A stretch of DNA of 64,000 nt from Dryocosmus kuriphilus (GCA_038277395.1 CM076189.1:84929421-84993420), one strand, 5' to 3'; positions 44,001 through 50,429 are shown, numbered from the stretch's first letter. Translations and numbers: made by a program. Notes: generated by a model from the sequence alone, not told the origin.

Positions 44001-46522
44001 AAAACATAAAAAAGAAGTGAAGAAAGAGGAAGTAATAAAAAATGAAAAGGAACCAAGAAGAAAATAACTAGGAAAGCTGAAGAAATTATCAAAGAAATTA
44101 GGAAATAAATAAGGAAGTATATAAAGTAATTAAGTAAATTAAACCAGAAACAAATGAAGACATAATGAAAAAATAAAGAAAGAAATTAATAAAGAAAATA
44201 TTAGAGAAATTAACAATGGAGACATAAATGACGTAAAAATTGTCGTACATTTGGAAATAAAAAGAGACATCAAAAAATAAATACGTATATAAGGAAATAA
44301 AAAAATAATAATTAAGAAACAAATAAAAAAATTATGAAATAAAGAACAAAATAAATAAACAAATAAGTATAGAAATATATTAGGAAATTAATAAAGAAAT
44401 TAAGGGGAGCAATAAGGAAATAAAGAGAAAAGTAAGGGAAAAAAGAGGAATCAAGAAGCAAAAAATTAATAAAACTGAAGAAATTAGAAAATAGAGTGGG
44501 AAATAAATAAGAAAATAAATAAAGAAATTAAGTAACTAAATACAGAACCCAATGAAGAAATACGGAAGAAATGAGGAAGGAAATCATTGAAAGAACTACT
44601 AGAGTTAAGAACGGTGTCAAAAATGACGTTAAAATTTTTATAGATTTTAGAAAAAAAGAGGCATAAATAGATAAATAAGTAGCTAAGGGAAAAAAGAAAA
44701 AAGAAATAATGAATAAAATAAAGAAAGAAAGGAAGCTGTAAGGAAATAAGGAAACAAACACAAAATTAAAGGAAGAAAGAAAAAAATAAGGGAACAAAGA
44801 TGAAAATAAGTAAATTAAATAGAGAATTAGGAAACAGAGAACAATGTAAATAAATAACTAAATGAGTGTAGAATTAAGTACTGAAATTAATAAAGAAATT
44901 AAGAGAGAGATAAGGAAGTATAAAGGCAAATAAAAAAAGAAGTGAATAAAGAAAAAAGTAGTGAAAGAAGTAGTGGATTTTTTTTATCCTTGCACATCGT
45001 GCTCGGTATTCGTTACGTGGGTCTTAAAATGTCAAAACATCTACTTTTAATGAGATTATTAAACTTGAATTGGTTATTAAAAATTACAAAAGACATTATT
45101 TTACTCAAGGCTCTATCGACCTTAAGGAATACATTCTCAACATGACACTCGCGCTACGCGCTCGACAATTAAGTTTTTTTAAACACATTGTAGATTGGTA
45201 AAGTTTTCTTATTAATTTGCAAAATTTTCCGAATGCAGGATTTCTGTTCTTAAAAATAAAACGATGAGTCTTGTAAATAAATTTGATAGGTCTTTCCAAG
45301 GTGAACAATTCTGCTGGCTAATATTTTATCATATCTTGCATAGTTTTGCTTAAAAGTGGTTTTCTTTATATTTCGCAAAATATTTCACGAATAACTAAAA
45401 AATTACGCGTCTGCTCAAAAAAATGATGGAGAGCAAATTTGCAGACTCTTTTAAGGTGAACAATTTTGTTTATTATCATTTTTTCGTATCTTGCATATTT
45501 TGGCGGGAAATTTGAATCCCTTATCTTTAATAACGTTTTCTCGATTAAAAAAAAAACACACGTGTTGTATTGCATTATTATTTAATTATATTTTCAAAGT
45601 TTTTGTACTGTCTTGATGACGAATTTTGTTTATTCCATATAGATTGGCGTGTGGTCATATTTTAGGCAAAAAAAAAATGGTGGGCTATTATATGCACCAG
45701 CAAGGTGGCCATGGCCGTTGCATTAATATATCCTATGTTAAATTCATGTCTGAAACTATGCACTTCATATACGAGATATTGTATGCAAAAGAAGCTAGAT
45801 TCCATGAAAAAGGTCCCATTTTCCATTCTCTGTCCCTAATACGAGTATGCTATTTTTTCTTTTCATTGGCAACACTATCTTCGGAGTTCTCGTGGAGAGT
45901 CATAGAAATTTTCGTTCATTGACCGAATGACCTGAAAATTTGTGTTACCTGCTGTTAGATATCTTTCAAAAAAACGTATTCTTAATTTTTGTCTTCAAAA
46001 TTAGATTCACCAGCTGGCACGCCAACACCTGACGTAACTAAAGAACTACTCGACACTATTTCTGAAGGGAAAAAATTTTGTGTACACATGGTAAATAGTG
46101 ACCATTTTATGGTTGGCAAACTAAGGACTATAGAAAATGTTCCTAACTGGATCATGGAAAAGCCTAAAGCCCCTTTTTCAGAAGAGTGCGTTTATGTATG
46201 GAACCCTGAGTGTCCATATGGTCCTCATTCAGGTGCAGTGGGCTATTATATCTTTGGTGAATATGGGGTAAACAGTATACGTGAAAAAGATGTTCGTGCT
46301 TATGTAAAGATAAACGATGAAAATTTTTTTACGGCAAAGCTTCGTATTCAAGCAAATACACCCACTGCTCCCCCAATATGGCCAATTCAAAAAAATGTCC
46401 ATCAATTTTATGTTCGGCATCCAAATCGCAACCGCATTTTTGGGGGGGCGTTAATATATCTTCTACGAAATGTGGTTCCTCCGGTTATAGTACAAAAAAT
46501 GGCTCTGATAACAGACGAGTAA
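12245..46522 (+). CDS. Predicted secreted protein gene of unknown family, five exons
   Basis: I assembled this gene from five exons: 12245-12302, 14185-14226, 14483-14581, 35645-35722 and 46005-46522. Every junction is GT-AG and phase 1, each split codon starts with G, and the frame stays open to TAA at 46520-46522, giving 264 residues. The first 20 residues (MSVSICIFLFTFIVFLHSVG) form a textbook signal peptide, so the product is probably secreted or lumenal. The mature protein has a short variable N-terminal part and a 172-residue last-exon region with aromatic-rich stretches (VYVWNPECPYGPH, GAVGYYIFGEYG). I recognise no domain. No stop or frameshift is seen, in contrast to all the transposon genes around it. 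Additional exons inside the long introns cannot be excluded. Confidence 0.7.
12400..12770. repeat. Two degenerate copies of an intron-1 segment
   Basis: The segments near 12425-12530 and 12655-12760 resemble each other (AAACATATGKTACTA, GTGTAAT/GCGTAAT, GATATTGTTCT). They also weakly resemble the sequence directly upstream of exons 2 and 3 (14100-14190 and 14400-14490). They may be old exon-flank duplicates whose exon has decayed. Confidence 0.45.
12780..13990. repeat. Degenerate TTCCTTGAAATT-type repeat field
   Basis: About 1.2 kb of intron 1 consists of loosely repeated TTGAAATTCCTT/AATTCCTTGAAA words. The orientation is complementary to the 9590-10590 field. There is no fixed unit and no coding potential. 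Confidence 0.65.
14185..14226 (+). CDS. Host gene exon 2
   Basis: The acceptor CTTCTTACAG precedes it and the donor AGGG|GTAATT follows. It is 42 bp, phase 1 at both ends, and encodes ASTGSNNFSSRVCRG with the split codons. As a symmetric exon it could be skipped or used alternatively with exon 3 without disturbing the frame. Confidence 0.55.
14483..14581 (+). CDS. Host gene exon 3
   Basis: The acceptor CTTCTTACAG and the donor AGCG|GTAATT bound 99 bp, phase 1 at both ends. It encodes ASTGLRLWDERDRPYTLDLN followed by NKVVTRPRDVRVSG. Its first five residues are identical to exon 2, reflecting the tandem duplication. The intron that follows is about 21 kb. Confidence 0.68.
14990..15670 (+). repeat. 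Dispersed repeat B, copy 1
   Basis: This is homologous, in reverse orientation, to about 34890-35470. Shared landmarks are AATAAGATAKTCAAATC, GTGACTATACMAGTATGTCCGG, CCCGATTTTATG and CCGGTGACGTACTTGATAC. It is non-coding. It starts about 400 bp after exon 3 and abuts the DDE/SWIM transposon on its right. Confidence 0.75.
15990..16676 (-). mobile_element. Poly(A) retroposon with 9-bp target duplication
   Basis: On the minus strand this GC-rich block ends in a poly(A) tail (T-run at 15991-16001). It is flanked by GAAACGAAG at 15981-15989 and 16677-16685, a 9-bp direct repeat consistent with target-primed insertion. Near the tail the minus strand reads a GGACCGAGTCCCGCACTCAG-type segment that I associate with 3' ends of insect LINEs. 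A short internal set of CTTTGAAGCCGTCCC-like repeats lies near 16370-16440. The source is probably a LINE 3' end. Confidence 0.6.
16858..17270 (-). pseudogene. SWIM-domain end of a DDE transposase, reversed arm
   Basis: On the minus strand the segment shows MTQMDLVKLFTG-like sequence (near 17200), then EEDEIDLSS, then a SWIM finger CECANGMRTAGCCSHVAAVI followed by YFLSHAR. It is the reversed counterpart of 18165-18905 with many small differences. There is no intact frame. Confidence 0.7.
17470..18305 (+). pseudogene. DDE transposase core, degraded
   Basis: Recognisable blocks across frames are AIVVDGTYLRTQK (17490-17540, first Asp), HKEIPLCKPFTIGSTDGYVVDVL (about 17570-17640, second Asp), EKVRVLVPSLRAKG (near 17790-17830), RWVVQPVHGAVSEEYK (near 17885-17935) and INKFRKRLVARASSNEDIL. 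These are diagnostic of an invertebrate DDE_Tnp_4-like family that carries a C-terminal SWIM finger. At least four frameshifts and several stops separate them. Confidence 0.75.
18303..18673. mobile_element. 371-bp GC-rich insertion in the transposon
   Basis: Comparison with the reversed arm shows that 18303-18673 is absent there, between GAGATTGATTTAAG and the downstream CTAACATTC-type block. TGCA stands on both sides (18299-18302, 18674-18677), and the insert starts TTTA and ends TAAA. It is far more GC-rich than its surroundings and contains an AATAAA near 18569. The 79-codon frame inside is unrecognised. It may be a small DNA element with 4-bp duplication. Confidence 0.45.
18690..18910 (+). 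pseudogene. SWIM-domain end of the DDE transposase, forward arm
   Basis: HYYCECANGMRTAGCCSHVA, then AVIYFLSHARFLPEIVT, is readable at 18789-18900. The C-x-C-x(8)-CC-x-H pattern is a SWIM zinc finger. In related invertebrate transposases this finger follows the DDE core, as here. Confidence 0.75.
20340..20620 (-). pseudogene. LINE-A reverse transcriptase, palm remnant
   Basis: On the minus strand it reads YTLACAKDMADMEEHEEGM, then EGLIAGLEKYLDGKES. The family motif YADD is changed to CAKD. The downstream pattern (EKYL-x(6)-S-x-EKARKMRFRR) is the usual one after the YADD box in this group. Confidence 0.7.
22402..23191 (-). pseudogene. LINE-A ORF1 remnant
   Basis: The start MFRSPSKNEKDKIENEDN at 23191 runs open for about 50 codons, then frameshifts, and reopens at 22755-22402. 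The composition (K, E, R rich, coiled-coil-like) and the C-terminal TWIERSMQYHLIKIAEEKRK match the RNA-binding ORF1 protein of LINEs with two frames. Confidence 0.6.
23240..24955. other. AT-rich intron sequence, nothing recognised
   Basis: There are no transposon ends, tandem units or protein motifs that I can name. A short A-run is at 24042-24052. Minus-strand open frames at 23713-24029 have no motif. Confidence 0.45.
24960..25200. repeat. Degenerate TTGAAAATT/TTTTGGTTGA repeat
   Basis: The words TTTTTGGTTGAAAA, GATTGAAAATTTAAT, GGTTGAGAATTCATCA and AGTTGAAAACTAAAT recur every 20-45 bp. This kind of degenerate satellite is common in hymenopteran genomes from what I know. Confidence 0.55.
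25617..26042 (-). pseudogene. LINE-B C-terminal region
   Basis: An open frame of 141 codons follows the RT fingers and palm. LEHALNVCIRFIYNLPKH, YHQKSGLLDVAKRRQFFMG and RGARLWNKLLSVVRNA match the post-RT region of CR1/L2/Jockey-type LINEs. A frameshift separates it from the palm frame at about 26043-26106. Confidence 0.7.
26106..26557 (-). pseudogene. LINE-B RT palm with intact YADD
   Basis: APLLFNLFTADPGSELIHCK and KYADDFKLYLSG are RT motifs B and C. DIDGTIIWASRNGLTLNPGKT is the usual motif D/E region. The frame shifts near 26500, so VPQRS and APLLFNLF lie in different frames. Confidence 0.78.
27400..28560. repeat. Repeat C: CG-palindrome-rich dispersed repeat, two tandem copies
   Basis: The unit joins a CG-rich head to an AT-rich body. 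The head has GCGCTTCGCGCTCG words and perfect palindromes, for example CTTCGCGCGAAG near 27969 and the hairpin TGCCCGCTGCGCGGGCA at 27922-27938. The body carries AAGGCTCTATCG-CCTTAAGG and AGTAAAACGATGAGTCTTAT. Two diverged copies stand in tandem here (about 27400-27900 and 27900-28440), and a third is at 44985-45560. It has no coding function that I can support. Confidence 0.7.
28430..28990. repeat. Tandem repeat D, ~160-bp unit
   Basis: Three to four copies of a roughly 160-bp unit start with AAATTTGTAGAT and continue with TTTTTGAGCTGAACAA, CGTATCTTGCATATTTTGGC and CGATTAAAACAAAAACCG. Unit starts fall near 28440, 28600 and 28758. The block continues into the microsatellite at 28992. Confidence 0.65.
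28992..29066. repeat. (GACAAC)n microsatellite
   Basis: Imperfect GACAAC/GACGAC hexamer and trimer repeats run over about 75 bp. The same structure recurs at 29748-29817 in the duplicated block. Confidence 0.9.
29215..29960. repeat. Second copy of the repeat D-microsatellite block
   Basis: This is a direct duplicate of about 28610-29195. It repeats the 160-bp-type units, TGGTTAACGAAC, GCGCAAYCCAATC-GATTAGTCCTTCG, a (GACGAC)n tract (29748-29817) and GATTTCAT-AAATCCGCGAAAGTC. The offset is about 745 bp. Confidence 0.65.
29965..30065 (+). repeat. Inverted repeat flank left of mariner B, with HSE-like palindrome
   Basis: This matches the reverse complement of 31645-31738. It contains AGAACGTTCCGGAACGTTCC at 29997-30016, four perfect alternating nGAAn/nTTCn units, which is the consensus of a heat shock element. 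A further CGTTCC follows at 30022. Confidence 0.65.
30355..31620 (+). mobile_element. Mariner B (nearly complete)
   Basis: This 1266-bp mariner has TA at both sides (30353-30354, 31621-31622). Its inverted ends are CGATGTGTGATCAAAAAGTAA and the complement of CGAGGTGTGATCAAAAAGTG. The transposase is the DD34D type: TSDETWVCGYD (first Asp), HHDNAPAHTS (second) and TCCDFLLFPKLK (third), with 34 residues between the last two. The N-terminal third is broken by several frameshifts and stops before 30720, and a TAA at 31161-31163 replaces a Tyr codon (NKEYY in mariner C). A single open frame is therefore lost although the catalytic triad is intact. Confidence 0.92.
30720..31502 (+). pseudogene. Mariner B transposase, catalytic part
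   Basis: Two open stretches in phase, 30720-31163 and 31173-31502, are divided by one stop. The first holds the second helix-turn-helix (QITIREFADDVGISLGSCR) and the first Asp. The second holds MRRLREVVRKKRPELWK, the second and third Asp, and the C-terminal end KSAYQKCFEDWKKR. The stop looks like a single-base change TAT to TAA. Confidence 0.85.
31645..31738 (-). repeat. Inverted repeat flank right of mariner B, with HSE-like palindrome
   Basis: This is the reverse-complement partner of 29965-30065. AGAACGTTCTGGAACGTTCT at 31691-31710 is again four perfect alternating HSE units. Mariner B and about 290 bp of AT-rich sequence lie between the partners. Confidence 0.65.
32030..32680. repeat. 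Degenerate AATTTCAAAG-type repeat field
   Basis: Loosely periodic words of the 9590-10590 kind (TTTCAAAGAATTTCGAAG, GATTTCAAGAGATTTG) fill 650 bp just upstream of the TD-POZ pseudogene. Confidence 0.6.
32797..33781 (+). pseudogene. TD-POZ (speckle-type POZ-like) pseudogene
   Basis: The BTB/POZ domain is clear at 33253-33650: SIYEKLLFDKPIKDIKLIL, YPALKSVLAASRPGFYRIFS, YPEVLEGLLKYMQTKKVDKL and ELLIAANRYEIEEIKLIC are the signature blocks of insect speckle-type POZ proteins, which act as cullin-3 substrate adaptors. Upstream frames from 32797 and 33019 (GLFCEKVEFFPSFRRN) probably represent decayed MATH-side sequence. TAG at 33205-33207 interrupts the frame. Two frameshifts near 33630 and 33680 break the C-terminal helices (LADRHKALNLKKR, then QFKDFSKSYTNFLVEL). 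It lies in sense orientation inside intron 3 of the host gene. Confidence 0.8.
33790..34885. other. Intron sequence, nothing recognised
   Basis: AT-rich to 34430, then a pyrimidine-rich stretch (34590-34860) that resembles in composition the 5' sequence of LINE-D near 43620-43860. I see no gene here. Confidence 0.4.
34890..35470 (-). repeat. Dispersed repeat B, copy 2 (inverted)
   Basis: This is the reverse-orientation partner of 14990-15670, ending about 175 bp before exon 4. GTATCAAGTACGTCACCGG (34948-34966), CATAAAATCGGGCCCTATA and CCGGACATACTGGTATAGTCAC are the inverted counterparts of landmarks in copy 1. Confidence 0.75.
35645..35722 (+). CDS. Host gene exon 4
   Basis: TTTTTACAG precedes 78 bp ending CAAG|GTATTT. 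Phase 1 at both ends fits exons 3 and 5. It encodes GLINLTLFDEDMNIYKVDED then RIAVLQ. It stands alone in transposon-rich sequence, and the matching phase and clean signals are the evidence for it. Confidence 0.62.
35770..37600 (-). mobile_element. LINE-C, internally deleted relative of LINE-A and LINE-D
   Basis: On the minus strand the N-terminal ORF1 start (MDNQGSSLPAEENVNPGQEK at 37271) and a K/E-rich coiled-coil block (36587-36787) run almost directly into RT sequence with WSLAYADDIMLLAK near 36470-36510. The endonuclease and the front of the RT are missing. A C-terminal piece follows at 35912-36277. The YADD box is intact but the rest is not. It may be a non-autonomous deletion derivative. 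Confidence 0.75.
36390..36653 (-). pseudogene. LINE-C RT palm fused to ORF1 tail
   Basis: The open frame joins GEGPIREKMRRREEKWEEEF to RGSEGGLEVGRKIFWSLAYADD and ends EREETKAKFK. The part from EEEFKRG onward is RT. The join corresponds to a deletion of about 2 kb compared with LINE-D. Confidence 0.65.
37690..38680. repeat. AT-rich tandem repeat, ~470-bp unit, two copies
   Basis: GAAGAATAACGAAAAAATRAA with its surroundings occurs near 38004 and 38474, and flanking blocks (AAATTCCCGAAATTTAAAGTT, TAACGAATT) repeat at the same spacing. Within the unit, words such as AAATTWCCGAA and AAAATTAACGAATT recur. It is non-coding. Confidence 0.6.
38942..39747 (-). pseudogene. LINE-D C-terminal domain
   Basis: The first part (39747-39440) contains the post-RT segment WSVMRYGLEIWSWQEYKKVK. 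The second (39295-38942) contains ECRWARIIRFRMGEG, then MCSVRSYERESWDHVFDWCR, a decayed version of the C-x2-C-x(n)-H-x(4)-C knuckle that ends this LINE family. Confidence 0.7.
39990..40748 (-). pseudogene. LINE-D reverse transcriptase
   Basis: It opens WKGEGWPKDWRTGLVVPLLQ, GRARKVDDYRGITLMPVAYK, then GFRKGMGTGDNIFVLNYLVK. A frameshift near 40371 precedes AAFDPVNRKVFWKAMKEME (motif A). Another shift precedes SLSYADDVVLLAKN, where YADD is intact but is followed by a stop. The motif spacing is normal for a LINE RT. Confidence 0.85.
41300..42348 (-). pseudogene. LINE-D endonuclease
   Basis: The N-terminal part at 42348-41950 reads VEFCNVSGLMNKVEGFWVHV, then LCGTCVDEKDW. The family has a catalytic Glu where CGT appears, so that residue is lost. 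The second part at 42025-41300 has ELVLIGGDLNACN, ETVTDYILAE and NNTGSEHFPIIATL, the GDxN, TDYIL and SDH-like motifs of apurinic-type endonucleases (here SEH). The two frames overlap at about 42000, a frameshift. Confidence 0.82.
43880..44960. repeat. A-rich tandem repeat, ~395-bp unit
   Basis: Purine-rich sequence is dominated by AAATAAATAAAGAAATTAAG words. A longer unit is visible because GAC-AAATGACGTWAAAATT with flanks recurs near 44220 and 44615. About two and a half units are present. It is non-coding in both directions. Confidence 0.6.
44985..45560. repeat. Repeat C with part of repeat D, third copy
   Basis: This matches 27470-28560 in the same orientation. It shares CTTGCACATCGTGCTCG, AAGGCTCTATCG, GACACTCGCGCTACGCGCTCGAC, AAAACGATGAGTCTTGTAAAT and then the start of the 160-bp unit up to GTTTTCTCGATTAAA. 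Confidence 0.7.
46005..46522 (+). CDS. Host gene exon 5 (last exon)
   Basis: The acceptor CTTCAAAATTAG ends at 46004. Phase 1 joins G to AT, giving Asp. The 172 codons encode a proline-rich start (DSPAGTPTPDVTKELLDTIS), a middle region with FCVHMVNSDHFMVGKL and VYVWNPECPYGPH, and an end VPPVIVQKMALITDE before TAA. There is no transmembrane segment. I do not recognise a domain. The frame is intact over its whole length. Confidence 0.75.
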
Positions 46523-46572
46523 GATTGTTGCATCTACAAGGAAATGGAAGTTAACAGACACAAGCTACCTCA

Positions 46573-46578
46573 AATAAA
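46573..46578 (+). terminator. Polyadenylation signal of the host gene
   Basis: AATAAA stands 51 bp after the stop codon, followed by a T-rich stretch. It is the first such signal downstream of exon 5. Confidence 0.55.
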
Positions 46579-47556
46579 TTTTTTTATAACACATTTATGA
46601 AAAAATCTTTTTCCAGTAGCTTGATATCTTGATAAAGTTGAATGTAAAAAAGATATTTCTCATGTCCGTAAAATTGCCCGCCATTTCCGATGATTTAAAG
46701 CACCACAATTATTGCTAAAATTTGCATAATATTATTAAGTAACTTCAAGATTTATGCGATTCAGCTTTAAATTATAAAGCTAATTTTTAACATGATATTT
46801 CAATTTCAAGTCAAACAACGGAAGCTCTCATATAAACTGACAGGTGATTTATGTATTTCAGGAAAATTCTTTGTGTAAACATAATTTGAAGTTTCGAAAA
46901 TACAGAAGCGTTCCATGAGTTAGCTAAATAGAAAATGTTAGTTGTTTATGGATTCAATTCAATTGCTCAGGAATTAATCTAAAGGAAATAAAAATTACAA
47001 GCTTACTTCACTAAAGTCAATATACAAAGAATGATGTGTAATTTTTTGTGAGATTTCTGTTACTTATTAATTAGTTTAATTTCTTACTCGTATTCCATAG
47101 AATAGCTTAGCGCTTTTGGAAATGCACAAGCATCAAAGGCATTATTTTTAAAGTAAATAATGTAAAATAGAATAGAATAAGTGTGCAAATGATTGTGTTT
47201 GCTTCATTTTAAATAGCAATGTTCATACATAAGTGTAGGTAGCGTTACATACATACCAGTTTTAGAATATTCCCTCCTCATTGTTTCAATAAAGATAAAA
47301 ATTTTCCTCAATCGTCATGTTTTCTAATGATTTTGCCTTCGTCACTTTTCCCGTTTCTAAAACTTTATTCTACTTTATACATACAGCCCTAAATGAATTA
47401 ATATATTTTAAGGGGATCCCTACATTCTTGGGTAAACAGAGCGATTTTTTTCGATTTTTATATGAAGGCGTGTTTATTTTGTCTTCTATACAGTGTTTCG
47501 TTATTCAATTATTACATATTTCAGGAAGTTACGATAATCATGTCATGATAATAGAG
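46579..47556. other. AT-rich sequence downstream of the host gene
   Basis: No element ends or motifs are recognised. A second AATAAA is at about 47289. Confidence 0.45.
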
Positions 47557-47558
47557 TA

Positions 47559-48888
47559 CGAGGCACGTCCAGAAAGTGAGTGTACTGGTACTCTCACAGC
47601 TGTAGGGAATACTTTTTCGACATTTTGGCGACACTCTTGCGTAGCCTGACCCCTCCCCTTCAAAACGAGATCAATCCGAGGTTAGTGTGTTCAAAACTCT
47701 TGACGAAGTAGCATCTCTCGCGAAAAATGTCGATCGTATCTCCCGCTAAGTGCGAAATTCACGCCGGCATTCGCTACCTCGTTGTGAAGGGAAAAGCTCC
47801 AGAGGAGATATATAATGAGGTGAAAACAGTTTACGGTAATGAAGCAATGAATCGTACGAGTGTATACAAGTGGTATCGCGAATTTAAAGATGGCCGTACT
47901 TCCGTGCATAACGATCAGAGGAGCGGAAGACCATCAATTGTGACTGACGAACTTGTGGAAAAAATCGGGATTGCGGTCCGTGACGATCGCAGATTGACGT
48001 TAGATGATCTTCCTGCGATGTTTCCGCAAATCTCAGGATTCCTGTTACACGAAACAATCACAGAACCTCTCGGACATGGGAAACTGTCTGCGAGGTGGGT
48101 CCTAAACCAGCTGACCGAACAGCACAAGTTGAATCGAGTGCAGAGATCCAAAGAGTTTTTGGAGCGCTACGAACGCGAAGGAGATGATTTTCTCTACTCT
48201 ATTGTTACTGGAGACGAAACTTGGGTTGCTCACTACACGCCTGAAACTAAGAGGCAATCTCAACAATGGCGCCACACCTTGTCACCCTCCGCCAAGAAAT
48301 TCAAAAGCACAATTTCAGCCAAAAAAATCATGGCATCTGTGTTTTCTGACCATAAAGGCATAATTTTGATTGAATATCTGCCACAAGGGGACACTGTCAA
48401 CGCGGCAAGATACTGTGACACGCTGAAAAAATTGAAAAGAGCGATTCAGAATGAAAGGAGGGGCATGCTGACGAAGGGAGTTTGCCTGCTGCATGGCAAT
48501 GCCAAACCTCACACGGCCAACGCCACGAAGCAACTCCTGTATTCTTTTGGATGGGACGTTTTGAACCAACCACCGTATTCCCCTCACCTGGCCCGTTTAA
48601 ATTTCCATCTCTTCGCTTCCCTGAAGGTGCACATGGGTGGAAACAAGTTTTCAACGGACGAGGTGGTGAAGGGGGAGGTGGAGAGGTTGGCGAAATAGCT
48701 GGCGGGAGACTTATTCGAGGCAGGCATCAAGAAATTGATCCCGCGGCTCGCAACTTGCATCGAGAGGGATGGTGACTATGTCGAAAAATAACTTACATAT
48801 GTACAAGTGTAACCAACTATGTTTTTGTTTTAATAAATTTTTTTAAGCCTACATAAATTGAGCACACTTACTTTCTGGACGTGCCGTG
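47559..48888 (+). mobile_element. Mariner D (near full length)
   Basis: This 1330-bp mariner is flanked by TA (47557-47558, 48889-48890). Its inverted ends are CGAGGCACGTCCAGAAAGTG and the complement of CACGGCACGTCCAGAAAGTA. It is a different family from mariners A-C and the same family as mariner E. Its right end is only about 13 bp from the DIRS element that follows. Confidence 0.93.
47727..48698 (+). pseudogene. Mariner D transposase, catalytically damaged
   Basis: An open frame of 323 codons starts MSIVSPAKCEIHAGIRYLVV. It has the N-terminal helix-turn-helix pair (NRTSVYKWYREFKDGRTS), the RSGRPSIV linker, and TGDETWVAHYTPE with the first Asp. The second Asp is Gly (LLHGNAKPHTA, family HDNA). 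The third is Asn (ARLNFHLF, family SDFHLF). Spacing between these positions is 34, as in DD34D mariners. A TAG at 48696-48698 cuts off the last ~30 residues (LAGDLFEAGIKKLIPRL follows in frame). Two of three metal-binding residues are lost, so it cannot transpose itself. Confidence 0.9.
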
Positions 48889-48901
48889 TAATAAACAAGT
48901 G

Positions 48902-49055
48902 AATTATATTATAAGCCTCGTTCTCGAGATTACAAATTTAGTTTTGCTACTTTACACCGAATGGCGCCACATTTTTAGAGATTCTAGGAAAAAAATACAA
49001 TCTTCCTAAGGTTGTCTGACCTGCTCTTACCATACTTCATATTGTTTTTTGTGCT
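48902..49055 (+). repeat. DIRS left inverted terminal repeat
   Basis: It starts AATTATATTATAAGCCTCG and includes TTTTGCTACTTTACACCGAATGG. It is matched in reverse by 53940-54085. The outermost ~35 bp are complementary to 53346-53382. Confidence 0.85.
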
Positions 49056-49143
49056 GAATGACGCAACACGTGTTGAGAGTTAGATACATGTTTTTAGATA
49101 TATTTAAGTTGGTTTTTTGTGCTAAGTGTTGTTTTTTCTTAAG

Positions 49144-50067
49144 ATGGGAAAGGAAAAGAGGAAGAAGGATTCTTCGGGTGATATAAATCCGGCGAAACTA
49201 ATGAAAAAACTTCGTAAATTGGAAGCCAAGATTTTGACTTGCACAGAAAAAGGAACTGCGACGGAACAACAGGCAGTGGTTTCAAATCCCGAAAGTAAGT
49301 TTTAAAAGACTAATTAGAGTTTGCACGAGAGGCAAAACAAAAATTAGATCTAATACAGACAGGTTAGAGTTTGCACGAGAGGCAAAACAGTGACCTGATC
49401 TCAGTCTATACAGACCATTAGCATTATCGACAGGGCTCTCTTAGCCGATAAGGAAGAGAACGATATTATTAGTCTTCTCTGTTGTTTTTATTTTTCAGAG
49501 AGTGAGGAGAGTTTTGTTGCCGAAACGTCTGTTTCAAAATCGATCATAGATCCTGTCGACTCTGATTCGGTATTGACTAATAATAATGATGATCAAAAAA
49601 GTGAATCAGAAATAGACGACGCGACCAGGGAAGCGTTAGGAGAGGATCCTTCCAAAAATACAGAAAAAGAAATCAGACTCCATTCTGATTTAGTTTCTCG
49701 TTGGAAGCATTGGTTGATCGAAGGGATTCCAAAACAAGTCAAAGAAGATTTACTCATCAAATATCCCAGAAAGGGAAATATTTTTCTTGAAGCACCTGAA
49801 CTCAATGCAGAGTTAGCCGCGACGTTGACTGAAAGTTCTCTGAAAAGAGGTAAACTATTTATGCAGGTCCAAAATTTGGCCGGCTCAGCTTTGTCGGCTG
49901 TTGGTTTAGCGTTAACTTCTATTTTATATGACGAAAAGGAACCTACAGACAGGTTGACTTTAATCCAGCAGTTGTCCGATTCAGGAAAATTACTTTCCGA
50001 AATTTACCATATGGAGTCGACGGCTAGAAAAGCATATATATATCACCAGCAGTTAATAAACAAGTAA
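49144..50067 (+). pseudogene. DIRS gag-like ORF with an intron
   Basis: ATG at 49144 opens a lysine-rich exon (MGKEKRKKDSSGDINP) ending GAAA|GTAAGT at 49295. The acceptor TTTTTCAG at 49498 rejoins in frame (phase 1) to KSEESFVAETSVSKS. The second exon continues to TAA at 50065-50067. Related gag proteins would run on into KTNAGTLLDGENLSEKLK, which is found in another frame from 50073. The sequence AACAAGTAAAG looks like loss of a repeated CAAG, a 4-bp deletion. The intron contains a 26-bp sequence repeated twice (TTAGAGTTTGCACGAGAGGC). Confidence 0.75.
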
Positions 50068-50072
50068 AGACC

Positions 50073-50429
50073 ATGTTGGATAAAACTAATGCTGGGACAT
50101 TATTGGATGGAGAAAATCTGAGTGAAAAATTAAAAGAAATCAAGGCTATTGAAAAGGTCTCGAAGGACATTAAGGTTCCTGTGGTACCAACCAATTCTAG
50201 AGGATCTCAACCTCACAAGAAGAGCGCTTTAAACTGGAGAAGCCCATCCGCGAAGCATGGAACGTCACAGATGGGCTCAAAACCAGGTTTTCAAAAGAAT
50301 TCGTTCCCACAGAATTTCAAATACTCACATCCTCAAAGCAGACAATCAAATCCAAATCAATCGTCAAACCCTCAAACGGACAATCGACGTACAGACAACC
50401 GTCGACCGGACAATCGTCGAAATCAGTAG
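50073..50429 (+). pseudogene. DIRS gag C-terminal part
   Basis: This open frame carries the downstream half of gag after the frameshift: LDKTNAGTLLDGENLSEKL, then a basic, Asn/Gln/Ser-rich tail with a short repeat (TDNRR TDNRR PDNRR). It overlaps the start of the RT frame. ATG at 50073 is internal, not a true start. Confidence 0.65.

Noticed and set aside
45626..45922. 98-codon open frame with VGYYMHQQGGHG, slightly like VGYYIFGEYG of host exon 5
   Set aside because: The resemblance is limited to a few residues and there is no matching splice phase. I could not support a duplicated exon.
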